A stretch of DNA of 64,000 nucleotides from Colletotrichum lupini (Eukaryota > Ascomycota > Sordariomycetes > Glomerellales > Glomerellaceae): NCBI RefSeq assembly GCF_023278565.1, contig NC_064682.1:4278001-4342000 (forward strand), written 5' to 3'. A program made the position numbers and the translations under genes. Below are positions 41,533 through 52,762 of the stretch, piece by piece. The notes under the pieces were generated by a model that was given only the letters and a program-made list of their open reading frames with translations, ran no database searches and was not told where the DNA came from. Within the stretch, counting starts at the first letter, position 1. Each line of letters starts with the position of its first letter.

Positions 41533-43327
41533 ATGAAGTTATTAGAACTTGGCTTCGTCAACACTCTAGGCCTGTTAGTAGGCGTTGTAAGTCCCCGTCT
41601 CCCGCTCTACCCCGGCCGGCACTTGAAAGCTTGATTTTCAGCTCCGTGAGGCTACACTACACAACCGAACACCGCAATCTAACAAACTTTCTGCAGTACG
41701 TCGCCTACCAGCTCGCTCAAGTATTCTACTGCCTCTTTCTCCACCCGCTCCGAAAGTTTCCCGGCCCGATATGGATGCGCACATCCCGCATCCCGTTCTG
41801 CTACAAGCTGCTCACCGGCACGCTCCCCTTTGACATGCTCGACCTGCACAGGCGGTACGGTCCGGTCGTCCGCATCGCCCCCGATGAGCTCGCCTTCCAC
41901 GACTCGCGCGCCTGGAAGGACATTATGGGCCACAAGACCCAGGGCGGCGCCGAGATGGAGAAATCGCTCAAGTTCTACCGCTCCGTTCCCGGTGCACCCT
42001 CCGATATCGTCAGCTCTGATCGCGAGGAGCACACCGTTCTGCGCAGATCCCTGGCGCACGGCTTCAGCGAGAGGAGCATGCGTGACCAGCAGCCGATGAT
42101 CAAGGGATATGTCGACCTGCTCATCCAGAGACTTCACCAGCACGGAAATGACGGTGCGAAGCCCCTCGACTTGGCAGCCTGGTATAACTACACCACTTTC
42201 GACGTTATCGGTGACCTTGCCTTTGGTGAATCATTTGGTTGTCTCGACGGCTCAGACTACCACCCTTGGGTTGCGGCAATCTTCCAGATGGCGCGATTGG
42301 GCACTGTCTTGCAGACCGGAAAACACTACCCTTTTGTTATGAAGCTCATGATGGCCATGGTTCCTGAGAAGGCCAAGCGCGAAAGAGCGCATCACGAAGA
42401 GTTTACCGAGGCAAAGCTCAGACGTCGCATGGATTTGGGATCGCGTCCTGATCTCATCGAGGGTCTCTTGAAGAAGAAGGAAGACTGGGTGCGTCGCAAA
42501 TTATCTCAAAAATTTCGAGAAAACGGAGAAACTAACATCGTCTACAGAACATGACTTTTGAGAAGCTCAAGGCCAACAGCAGCATTCTCATTATTGGTGG
42601 ATCCGAGACCACAGCGACACTGCTTTCCGGCGTAACATACTACCTGCTGACGAACCCCGACGCGCACAAGAGGTTGACCGACGAGATCCGTTCCACATTC
42701 AAGGAAGAGAGCGAAATCGACTTTACTTCCGTCAGCAACCTGCCCTACCTTCTCGCATGCCTCGAAGAAGCGCTCCGCCTGTACCCCCCAGTGCCCATCG
42801 GACTGCCTCGCATTGTCCCTAAGGGAGGCGCGACTATCGCGGATCACTATGTTCCCGAAGACGTACGTACAACTCCTCAAGTCCTGAAGTAACTGGACTA
42901 AGATTAACATCCGAGCTTCGCAGACAACTGTTTCTGTCTACCAGTGGGCTATGTACCACTCTGAGAAAAACTTCCGCGATCCCTTTGGCTTCCACCCCGA
43001 GAGATGGATGCAAGATCCTGTCTTCGCCAGCGATGACAAGGAAGCTTTCCAGCCTTTCCACGTCGGACCCCGCAACTGCATTGGAAGAAAGTGAGTTTCC
43101 CATCGATATCTTACAGAAACCAGCTCTGTGTTTAATGAACGATTGCTGACATGATTTACCTTCTCAGCTTGGCCTATGTCGAAATGCGCCTCATTCTCGC
43201 ACGCATGTTGTGGAACTTCGACTTCAAGATTGCCGATGACAGCCGCGACTGGGCTGGCAGACAGAAGATCTACCTGCTTTGGGAGAAGGGCCCTTTGAAC
43301 GCTTACCTGAAGCCGGTCAGGCGCTGA
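41533..43327 (+). CDS. Cytochrome P450, CYP65/isotrichodermin C-15 hydroxylase-like
   Basis: Five exons (41533-41586, 41697-42488, 42548-42862, 42924-43090 and 43168-43327) give 495 residues. An N-terminal membrane anchor is present, then the proline-rich KFPGP hinge. The I-helix motif is GGSETT (299-304), with Glu356 and Arg359 as the ExxR pair. The PERW motif follows, and the haem-binding FHVGPRNCIGR has Cys439 as the iron ligand. All parts needed for a working ER monooxygenase are present. The nearest style is the fungal CYP65-type family with the MTFEKLKANSSILIIGGSETTAT block. No toxin or polyketide synthase cluster surrounds it, so a role in detoxification is as likely as secondary metabolism. 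Confidence 0.93.
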
Positions 43328-44333
43328 ACGCATTGCTTAGACTCTGGACAGAACGCGAACCAGGAATCATGTGGTTCTATGACTTTGTCTCCTCATACTC
43401 GACACGACACTTCTACACAAATTCTAAAGATAGACTACAAGTTACATAGCTCTTGGGCATTTTAGGCGTATTTCTTATTAGCCACGAATAGTATTCTTAT
43501 ATTTTAGTTCATATCATCAGTCGAAAACAATGGGAACCTTGCAAGAAAGACTTAGGCCATTGCCCAGACAGCTCAACGACACATCTGAACCACAAGCGGC
43601 GAGTGAGTGGTGACAATTTTTGTATCACTTGCAATCGGACTGCAACTCGTGGGCTCCTTTTTGCCAAGACAAAACGCAACATACCTTTGTCGCTAGAGCT
43701 AAACATTGGCAAGGTTTCCATATGGTAGGCAATTTTCCTCTACCCAGCTACTCGTAATGATCGGCCTAGTTCATCGAAGTCATTGTGTCTCTAAACCCTG
43801 CAGATGGAGACTACCCCTCCTGAATCTCAGATCAACCTTTAGGGGTGGCAGGCCGTCTACGAGAATCCCTGCGAGGCATTGCGAAAGCGAATGCGCGGAG
43901 ATTGAAACCAAGACGTTGTGTTTTGAAGGTCCCATTCGCCGTTGTGACTTGCCCATTGAGGACAATAATGCAGCTGCATATGCGGCCCACGGAACCCGAT
44001 TAGATCACATTGATTGTACGCTAAAGTCCGCTGGAATGTGCAGTTCCACAATACGTTCACTCAAGAAGACGAAATAACGCATATCTACATGTCTAGTTTC
44101 AGACCCGCGGTGCGATTGCTAAACAAATACGAGAGATTATTGAGGACCATTCCTCATCACAAAGCAGACAGCTACACTACGATTTTATCAATGTGAGTCT
44201 CGGTGATTAAAGGAGATGACACTCTGCATCATCCTGTCTACTTATGGTGAAGATTCGGCGAGATCCGTACAAGATTAAGTACATATCGTACCACATCTAC
44301 ATATCTATGTACTTGACTTGGCAATTCGAGCTC
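43328..44333. other. Intergenic, no gene seen
   Basis: About 1 kb between convergent P450 and GH92 genes. Confidence 0.4.
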
Positions 44334-46906
44334 TCAAAGGGCACCCGGGCTGGGCGGTAACTCGCCCGAGTCCCACTCCGCGGGCTCCGTGCCCAACACA
44401 AAATCAAGCAGACCTCCCGGCTTGTTCTCCCCAAGTAGGTCATCGTGAGTGACCCAACTCTTGTTCCACTCCTTTCCGTTAACCTTCAAACTTTGAACAT
44501 ACGGGCCTTGCTCAAGACCAGTTGCGGTGATCCGTAAGAGTCCGCCATCCGAGCCCAGACGGATAGTAATTTCCTCGAATCGTGGCGAAAGAACGAGATA
44601 GACAGGCTGCGTGACAACCGGATACAGGCCGAGCATGTTCCACACGAGCCAGCTGCTCATACTTCCCGCATCATCATTGCCGGGGATGCCGCTCGCACCG
44701 ACGTGGTAATAGTCGTCGACAATATGCTTGCTTCTCATCACGCTCTTCCATTGCCGGCGTCCGACGTAGTTGTACAAGAACGGTGTCATGAAGCTGGGTT
44801 CGTTTCCGGGGTTGTAAATCATATCTCCGATTCCGTTGTTTCCTTGATCCTGCTCGGCCAAGCCGGGTATGAAGCTCGTGTCGAGTCGATGCTCAAAGCT
44901 GACGGGACCTCCCATCAAGGTTATCAGGGTGGACATGTCGTGCGGTGCAGTGAAGCTGTACTCCCATGGCGTGCCTTCATAAGAGATGGCCTGCCAGTTA
45001 CATTCTCCGCATTCGAGTGGGCTGTAGCCTGGTAGAACTGTACCGTTGGGTTCGAGGGGAGCGAGAAAGCCGGTGAAGTTGAGTGCCTTAGCATCCTTGA
45101 GCCAGATCTTTTGCCAGCCACTGATACCGTAAGTGATGGTCCTTATAACATAGGTAAGGAGAAGAAAACTTACGTCGAGCGGTTCAGATAGGTTGCCGCC
45201 TCCTCAGGTGCCTCACCCTTGGCAATTTGCGACACAGCAAAGTCGTTGAGAGAGTACTCGACGGTCTTGCTTACGCTTCTGCCATAGTTAACAGATACGT
45301 ACCCATATTTCTTCCAGTCATCCAAGGCACCTCTTCCCTCCTTGGTGCTTCCTGTTGGGTCGTTGAAATCAAAGTTGTTGTATGGCTGTATCTCGGCGTT
45401 AGTTCGTACGGCGGCATACCCATCCGCCCAGTTGATGAGCCCGTTAGTGTCAAGCTTTTTGACATAGGCATCTGCGAGAACATTGTCGGAGTTGGAGCCG
45501 CCTTGAACACGGCCATTGTGGTTGTGACTGCGACCCTCCGGCAGGAATCGCTCGTGCCGCCAGATGTCAATCATGGCTCGGACTGATTTTGTAAGCATCT
45601 GTCATCGGCATTGGGACTCCAAATACTTACTCATATCAACCTGACGGCTGGGTAAGATCAACGAGATGAGTGCGTGAGTGCAGCGGAAGGTATCCCAAAG
45701 CGTGTAAAAGTCGTCGTAATACGGCTCTTCAGTCGCCCAGTGAGGGTTTTCGCCAGTTCGGTCGGAAGGCATCAGGTGCGCATGGTAAAGTCCAGTGTAC
45801 AGCATTTCTAACTGCGTCTGGTTCTCAGTCTTGACATCAACCTTGGAGAGTACTTCTTCGTTCCATTGAGACTTTGCGTCGCTGACCGTCTGGTTAAGGT
45901 CATTGTGGGGAATCTCATCTTTGATGAATTGACAAGCTTTCTCGGACGAAATCCACGAAACTCCAACTTTGGATGTCAGGGTAGCGACACTAGATGGAAA
46001 CGTAAAGATGCCTCCAACTCGATCGGCATACTGGTATCCATCCACGCCACCTTTAATCGACGTGTCGTTATTATAGAATGGTTTGACATCTGTAGTATTC
46101 GGCCAATACGGGTCCGTGTAGATGCCAGAAAATAGTCCGACGTCTTCAGGCACGCTATCAAACTGTCCACAGAAGTAGACCTTGAAGTCGCCGCCTTCCC
46201 GAGTCAACGTGAGCTCTCATCTTCAAGACATAATACCGCATACTAACTCACCAAGAGACCAGCCTTCCCTGTACACACCATAACCAGTGTAGGAAGAACC
46301 ATCATCGCTGCGTTCCAAAAGACCATTGCTGTACCATTGAGACTCCTTGCCACGAGTTGGGAGGTAGTGGCTCAAGTCTACCAAGATATGACGGCCACCG
46401 TCGCGAGGGAACTCGTACTTGATGATGCCAACGTGCATGCTGGCGCTCATCTCAGCTATGACGCCGCTTGCCAGAGACGTCTTGTAGTATCCGACCTCGG
46501 CAACATCGTGCTCAGCTCTTGGCTGCATGTAAGTCAAGTTGTCGAGTAGATTGACCCCTTCCAAGGTTGTCAGAGGCATTTGTGGGATCAGCCCGTAAGT
46601 CGGAGCGCCTCCCGTGCCGCTGACGTGCAACATGGAAATCGCTGTGACATTTCCTTCGACGGTGTAGCCCGCATTGGCTTGATACCTGGTATCCCATCTC
46701 GTAGTGTCGATGCCGATTTTCACAGCTCCGAACGGAAGTGTTACGCCGGGGAACATGTTCCCGCCTTGATAAGATGACCCAGGCTCTGGGCCCTCGGTGC
46801 CAAGAAATGGGTCGACGTATGGCGTGAAGTCGTTTGCTTGCGCAAGTCCGGATAGTCCGGCCATGGCGCCACTGAGGCCAACGGCATACTTGTAAAGCAC
46901 TCCCAT
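44334..46906 (-). CDS. Secreted GH92 alpha-mannosidase
   Basis: Four exons (46906-46252, 46215-45631, 45582-45174 and 45120-44334) give 811 residues with all phases consistent. An alternative ATG at 46915 would add three residues. A signal peptide ends near Ala24. The GH92 start motif VDPFLGTEG and the GGNMFPGVTLPFGAVKIG block come next. A GLYHAHLMPSD region follows, and a C-terminal catalytic region includes GNDDAGSMSSWLVWNMLGLYP. GH92 enzymes are calcium-dependent exo-mannosidases that remove alpha-1,2 (and sometimes 1,3 or 1,6) mannose from N-glycans and fungal mannans. It is probably secreted and used on host or fungal glycoproteins; linkage specificity is not readable. Confidence 0.95.
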
Positions 46907-47779
46907 GATCGTCACATTTACGTTGTAGGGAGAACATCAAGAACCTACATCCCACCGGCTGATGCGGATAGCCGCTTCTTATTACATTTTGGCGGGTAGT
47001 ATTGACCCGAAGCGTTGGATTCTGGAGTGGTGATCTACAACCTTGGAAGTTGTTTATACCCACTTTCCCCGCATACAACAAAAAACATGATGGGGAAGTG
47101 CCGGCAGACGATGCTTGGATTGGTAAGTACGCCGGCATCGTTAGATTATCGCAGCATGTTTTTTGTGTGCCCTCTCCTTGGCAGGCCCGCTGCAGTCTGA
47201 ATGATGCAATCATTCCTCGATTGCCTGAGCGAAACGTCAGGATCTTTTTTGTAGCATTGGAAAGTAATCACGTTCAAGGAAACAACAGTTGAGTTGATAC
47301 ATATTTTCGACGAATCTTTCTGCGTCGATGATGGGCCCTGCAATGGCCTTATCCAAGCGTCGCATTGCTGCTAGTCATGATGGGCTTTCTGAGTTTACGG
47401 TTAAATTCAAAGTAAATCACTTGATTCATCCACAGCCCCGTCGCCGTGGGGCTGCGCCGGTGTCGGACCCCGCTACACCAGTCATTCAAATCGCGACGAT
47501 GCAGAGAACGAGAGGTTGGCTCACCTTAAGCCATGGGATGAGCCGCTGTCATTCTATGGGAAAACACGATAAAGCACGGCCACGAAGGAAGACAGGGTAC
47601 TTTCAATTTACAGAACCCCGTATCATAGACACTCAGTAGTCATGAAGCCTTGCGTTTTCTGACATCACACTTGATTCGAAATGCGACAACATGATGGAAT
47701 ATGTTAAACACGCTCGATGAGCTAAGGTACTGTTACTACTCTATAAATGGCAAATCCCGGATCCAACCTCTCCGCGAGG
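46907..47779. other. Intergenic, no gene seen
   Basis: 870 bp. A short GC hairpin lies at 47433-47454 (seven paired bases around an 8-nt loop). Nothing else stands out. Confidence 0.4.
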
Positions 47780-48703
47780 CTAGTTTTCAGGCAAGCACTC
47801 CAGGAGCAGAGCCTTGTCCCTCTGCAATGCCTCTTCAATTGAACCCAGAGGCATGCCGAACATTTCCCCGACATCCTTTGAAGACTCAATACCCCAGCCG
47901 AGATCCTTCACATTGGACATCTGATGGAACTTCTGGCCAAACACGCTGATCCCCAGCTTTTCCAGCTCCTCGGGAGTTCGCTTGGTCACTCCCACCTTTC
48001 TGCCGCTGACCTTGACGAGAATGTCACGCACTTCCTCCATGGTGAGAAGTTCATTTCCCATATTGATCTCTTGGCCATTGAACTTGGTCGGGTCCTGCAG
48101 AGCTGCTGCGGCGTACTTTCCAACGTCGTTGGCGTCCGTGTAAGGCACACGAGCACCGTTGAGAAGAACGTCGTCAATTTCTCCATGAGTAGGGAGCCGA
48201 GGAAAGTTGCCGTAAGCACCCGGCACAAAGAAGTCGAAATGGAGGACAGCCGGACGGAGAATGGTATACGACGTGAATCCTCCGGCCCGCACGATTTCCT
48301 CGACTTCTGCCTTGGAGGAGAAGTACTGGTGTAGCTGGAGCTCCTTGATGATATCATCATCCCAGAAGGCTCTGTTCCCTGTGCCGTGGGTCGTAGCTGC
48401 GACCACAGTTTCGATGCCGGCTTTCTGGCATGCTTCGACGATGGTCTTAGCCTGCAAGGCCTCCAGACCCGGGTATGGAACCGTGTTGAGGAATGCTCCT
48501 TTGCAGCCTTGGGCCGCTTGAAGAACATCTTCCAAGTTCTTGCTTTCTCCTTGGAAGAGGGTGATGCTGGGATGTTGAAGGCTGGGGTGGACTTTCTGAA
48601 GGTCGCGAACCATTGCGTGGATCTTGGCACCCGCTTGGAGAAGATGGGAGATGACCGAGCGGCTCTGCTGGCCAGTTGCTTGGGTGATGAGATAGGTAGT
48701 CAT
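47780..48703 (-). CDS. NmrA-like NAD(P)-binding protein
   Basis: A single exon of 307 residues. A Rossmann-fold start (TYLITQATGQQSRSVISHLL) replaces the usual GxxGxxG with TQATGQQS. A later AATTHGTGNRAFWDDD block and the YTDANDVGKYAAAAL segment fit the NmrA/HSCARG branch of atypical short-chain dehydrogenases, which lacks the YxxxK active site. NmrA itself binds dinucleotides and represses the nitrogen regulator AreA; many relatives are redox sensors or reductases of unknown substrate. It is divergent from a Zn(2)Cys(6) regulator 618 bp away, so a regulatory partnership is possible (inference). Confidence 0.88.
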   Translation of the reverse strand: MTTYLITQATGQQSRSVISHLLQAGAKIHAMVRDLQKVHPSLQHPSITLFQGESKNLEDVLQAAQGCKGAFLNTVPYPGLEALQAKTIVEACQKAGIETVVAATTHGTGNRAFWDDDIIKELQLHQYFSSKAEVEEIVRAGGFTSYTILRPAVLHFDFFVPGAYGNFPRLPTHGEIDDVLLNGARVPYTDANDVGKYAAAALQDPTKFNGQEINMGNELLTMEEVRDILVKVSGRKVGVTKRTPEELEKLGISVFGQKFHQMSNVKDLGWGIESSKDVGEMFGMPLGSIEEALQRDKALLLECLPEN

Positions 48704-49321
48704 GTTGACTGTGTCTTATAGATGGTTGGTGTGATTTGAAGGTATTGGAAGAGCAGAAAAGTGATGCTGTGGATGACTCTGAGATGAATTTCTGTTCAAC
48801 ATTGTGAGGTCGAAAGCGATCATTTATATCCAGGTCAAAGCCTTCTTGCACCGATTCTGTAGCAACGAAACGTCGCTTCTCTTGATTCATAATACTCAGC
48901 GACTTGCGCATACTGAGGATTTGCTGGCGCCCAATCGTGGCGTTTGTCGCAAGAGGTGACGGGTGAAAGTGAAGTCCGAAGTCAGCAAACCGCCCAAAAC
49001 GGACAAGCGGCGAGATGCACAAAGCTCTTAGCCTCGATAAAAGTTGCTTCCTGTGGGGTAAGTGATAGATGGGAAGGATTTGGGGATCCTTTCGTAATGC
49101 ATCTTTAAGAGGCTTAGAGGATAGCTTACAAATGGCTAGTCTTACTTGCCAGCATGCGACTACATAAATGTCAGCGACCCAGCGACAGCAACTTTCTCCG
49201 AGCCTAAGCTTCTGGGATTCTCGTGACACATTGAAAACTGCGACATCTACCGATTCGACCCGACAACGGTGGCCACTGAAGTCTGGTCTCACCAGAAGAT
49301 GCCCGCCCACCTGTTGCCGCA
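48704..49321. promoter_or_regulatory. Shared divergent promoter of NmrA-like gene and Zn2Cys6 regulator
   Basis: 618 bp between opposed ATGs. A TATA-like TATAAATG on the minus strand (48821-48828) serves the NmrA-like gene. Confidence 0.4.
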
Positions 49322-51051
49322 ATGAAGACACGAAAGTGCTGCTGGACGTGCACAGGTCAGTAACGCGTGCAGATATCTGGATTGGGCTTTACTTACGACG
49401 CGTCTTCAGCTCGTAAGATCCAATGCGACGGGGCTCTGTCAACCTGCATGAAGTGTGACAGATCCCAGCGAAAATGTGAAGGATACGAGCTTCGATTGTC
49501 GTGGCCGAGGGAAGGCGACAACAAACGAGCGCTGAAGGGTATTGAAGCACCAGCAGTGACGGCCATTGAACGGTCGAACCCAAGTGTCGTCAATCCCTTT
49601 TTCGTGAATGCAACTTCGCATCACATGGAATTGTATGGCTACTCGGCCCTGCAGAGCCATGGATGTCATACAACGCCATTGTTTCCAAGGCTCCTGAGGC
49701 AGCCCCAAATTGGAGTCGGTTCATGTTCCATGAACGCAGATCTTTTCCATCACTGTAAGCCTAGAAACACCTAATACCCAACCCTGATCTTTATGGTTGA
49801 TAATCATTCTAGTTCAAAACTTTGCCTACAGGTCATTGGTCACATTTGGTCAGAATACCTGGAAAATTCGAAACGCGCTTATGAGCATGGCTTTAACCAA
49901 AGATTCAAATTCCGGGCTTGCTCTTCTCAATTCGTTACTTTCTTATGCTTCACTACACCGCCATGGGCTCAATGAACAAGCGTTGAAGCTAAAGATACAG
50001 GCAATTCACTATCTATCAACCTCAGTGACCAGCGAGGCCTTGATCTTGGGGAGAGCGGCTCAGCACGTGGCTGCGTCTATGGTTCTTGGAGCTTTTGAGG
50101 TAAGTGGCAGCTCCGTCGCCATCATACCGCCTCTTTGCTCAATTGATTTCTATTGTATAGATAATGCAACCTTCGGAAGGCTCGGGCGAGTGGCTTTTGC
50201 ACACATGGGGGGCTGTTGACATGATTCATGCCACTCGACTACAGGACGAACCGCATGACAGTGACGTTGGTCAATTGTTGAGCTGGGCTTACTATCATGA
50301 GACCCAATCTCGGTTCGCTTTGCACCATTGGCGCCACAAGTCTTTTATTCCTACGAAATCAGTCAAGCAGAATGAAGTACTTCAAAATCCCCAGTATCCC
50401 CCTTTAACGAGATATAGACCCGTAAGTTCATTCTCTCATGACCATCCATTGCTTCCCCCCTGATAGCCCTGGCAGAATATACCGCCCGTGAATCCGACTT
50501 ATGCGATTCTCAATCTGCTTTCCGAGGTTTGCGACACGCTAGTAGATCCTCGAGATCCTCGAAGTCAGGACGAAAGTTACCAGAATCAGCTCAAGGACCT
50601 TGGCGGAAGGGTCCGAGACATCTCTGTCAAACCAGCCATCCCATCGGCTTCAGATCCGGAGGCCGCCTTCGCTATCGAACTGTACCAGATGGCGACTCAG
50701 ATCTATCTTGTACGAGCCTCGCAAAGCCCATGGGAACCTCCTGCGGACCTTGATGCTCTGGTGGAGGCGGCTTTCGCGGGACCTGTTCAGTCATGCACCT
50801 GCGAGCACTTCTTTCCCCTACTGATTCTTGCTTGCGAGGCACAACGTGACGAACAGAGGATCGGCATCATCAATCTGATCGAAAGAACCCAAAGAGATGT
50901 TCGAATACGAAGCATACAAGCAGTCAAGAATACCATACAGTCCATTTGGGTGCAGCAAGATCTGCACAAGGATGACGATGTGTTGGTGGACTATCTTGGC
51001 ACCTTGAGTTCGGCGATCAGCTCCAGCAATACAGTACCATCATTCGCATAG
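49322..51051 (+). CDS. Zn(2)Cys(6) fungal transcription factor
   Basis: Five exons (49322-49355, 49410-49754, 49813-50099, 50161-50421 and 50467-51051) total 1512 nt for 503 residues. The zinc cluster straddles the first intron and has the spacing C-x2-C-x6-C-x6-C-x2-C-x6-C beginning with CWTC near residue 7. The rest is a helical regulatory region with a fungal-TF (DUF3468-like) character, including LLSWAYYHE. The protein is short for the class, and the cluster lies almost at the N-terminus. Its neighbours are an NmrA-like gene (divergent) and an isoflavone-reductase-like gene (same strand, 745 bp downstream), both plausible targets. Confidence 0.88.
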
Positions 51052-51795
51052 ATTGCATAACGCAATTGAGCAATAGTAATGGCAGCGAACTCACCAGAGT
51101 CAACACAGCGAATGTAATAGAATCGTCGTCCCGGAGTCTTCGATCACAGCCGCACAACAATTATTGTTCATGAGACCCTCTCAGGAGCAGTAACAAACGA
51201 TGCGATTGTCTAGCATTATTGTTACAAACCTGCTTTTAAGTCTATACCACGCTGAGTCTGAAAAGGGATAGACGTTGACAAGGAGCAGAAGAGGCAACGT
51301 TCGCCCATGACTGAGAGTGGGAGGGAAGTCTTACTTTTAAGCATAACCTAATTCCTCGCTATGCGTAAGGATAAGGTTTCTGCCCGTCGCGTTTATCATC
51401 ATTCTGGGTCCGAGATTTTTAAGCAGTCAAATTGCTTTGGTTCTGTTCGACGGAGTTGGGGTGCTTTTCTCGGTCCGTCTGCGCTTAAAAAAAACATTTT
51501 GCTTCCGATTCACTGTAAGCCTTCTAGAAGTCCGGAACCAAAATACATCCGGTCTGCTTCACGGCTCGAATAACGCCACGATTGTTTGCGGAACATCAAT
51601 AATCTCGATACCAAGGTTATGACTCGGAACCTTTATTTCCAACTACATATGAGAGCTGTTGTTCGCACTTTCTTCTGGGCTACTTGGCTGTACACCATAG
51701 AATAACAAGACGATATCTCTCAACCACAACCAATTCCACTCGATTAAGACTGCTGGGTATCACCTCTATTTCTGTCTCAACTATTCAACGCAAAA
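51052..51795. other. Intergenic, promoter of isoflavone-reductase-like gene
   Basis: 745 bp with no supported gene. Confidence 0.4.
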
Positions 51796-52762
51796 ATGCC
51801 CTCTCTGACCCGTATTGCTCACATTGGCGTAAGTCCTGTAAGATCCAAATGTTTAATCAGCTGCTCACATATACTAGGCTGCTGGCTCCCTAGGCACGGC
51901 TGTTCTCAAAGAGCTCGTCGACGCCGGTCTCGAGGTTACTGTGCTCTCCCGCACCACAGGAAAGCTCCCCACGGAACTCTCATCGAAAGTCAAAGAAGTT
52001 GCCGTCGACTTCTCATCAAAGACCGCCATTGCGGACGCGCTCAAGGGCCAAGAAGCCGTCGTCAGCACCATTGGATCAGCTGGACTCTCTCTGCAGGAGA
52101 CGGTGATCGAGGCCGCCATCGACGCGGGCGTCACCCGCTTCATTCCTTCAGAGTTCGGCAGTGACCTGCAGAATCCTCTTGCTCGTGCACTGCCGGTATT
52201 CGCCGACAAGGTCAAGATTGAGGACCTCCTGGAGAAGCGGGCGGCAGAGACGGGCCTGTCGTACACATTCATCTACAACAACCTCTTCCTCGACTGGGGT
52301 CTGAACGTTGGCTTCATTGCCGACGTGGCCGGCAAGAAGGCCACCATTTACAACGGAGGCTCATTTCCCATCAGTGTGACGAGGCTTTCGACCGTCGGAA
52401 AGGCTGTTGTTGGCGTACTGAGAAACTCTGACGCGACAAAGAACCAGACGGTTCGCATCCACGACGGAAAGCTGACGAAGCGCGAGATTGTGGAGGCCGC
52501 GCAGGGTGTGACGGGCGCCGATGGCTGGGCAATTTCGGAGGAGAACACGGCGGACGTGCAGGCGAAGTCAGACAAGGCTCTCTCTGAGGGCGTCTTTGAC
52601 GAGTGGGTTTGGCTGGGATACATTATTCGCGCCTCGCAGACTGAGGAGGCGAAGCCCGGCTACGAAAGCGTGCAGAACGGCCTATTGGGCCTGAAGGAGC
52701 ACTCGCCCGAGGAGATGAAGGCTTTGGTCCAGGAGATTGCTAAGTCTATTGTATCTGCTTGA
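51796..52762 (+). CDS. Isoflavone reductase-like (NmrA/PCBER family) oxidoreductase
   Basis: Two exons (51796-51828 and 51878-52762) give 305 residues. The nucleotide-binding motif is HIGAAGSLGTAV, created across the intron. The EFGSD motif after RFIPS is the hallmark of the PCBER/isoflavone-reductase branch of atypical short-chain dehydrogenases. The branch uses NADPH to reduce small aromatic substrates in plants; fungal members are mostly of unknown substrate. Lys195 is not firmly assignable as the catalytic Lys. Cytosolic by lack of signals. It is one of two NmrA-superfamily genes around the regulator at 49322-51051. Confidence 0.9.

Noticed and set aside
41533..46906. P450, GH92 and nearby genes as a secondary-metabolite cluster
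   Set aside because: There is no polyketide synthase, peptide synthetase or terpene cyclase in the window, so there is no backbone enzyme to support a cluster.
47433..47454. GC hairpin as a terminator or riboswitch
   Set aside because: A 7-bp stem alone in a fungal intergenic region has no such role, and no gene context supports it.
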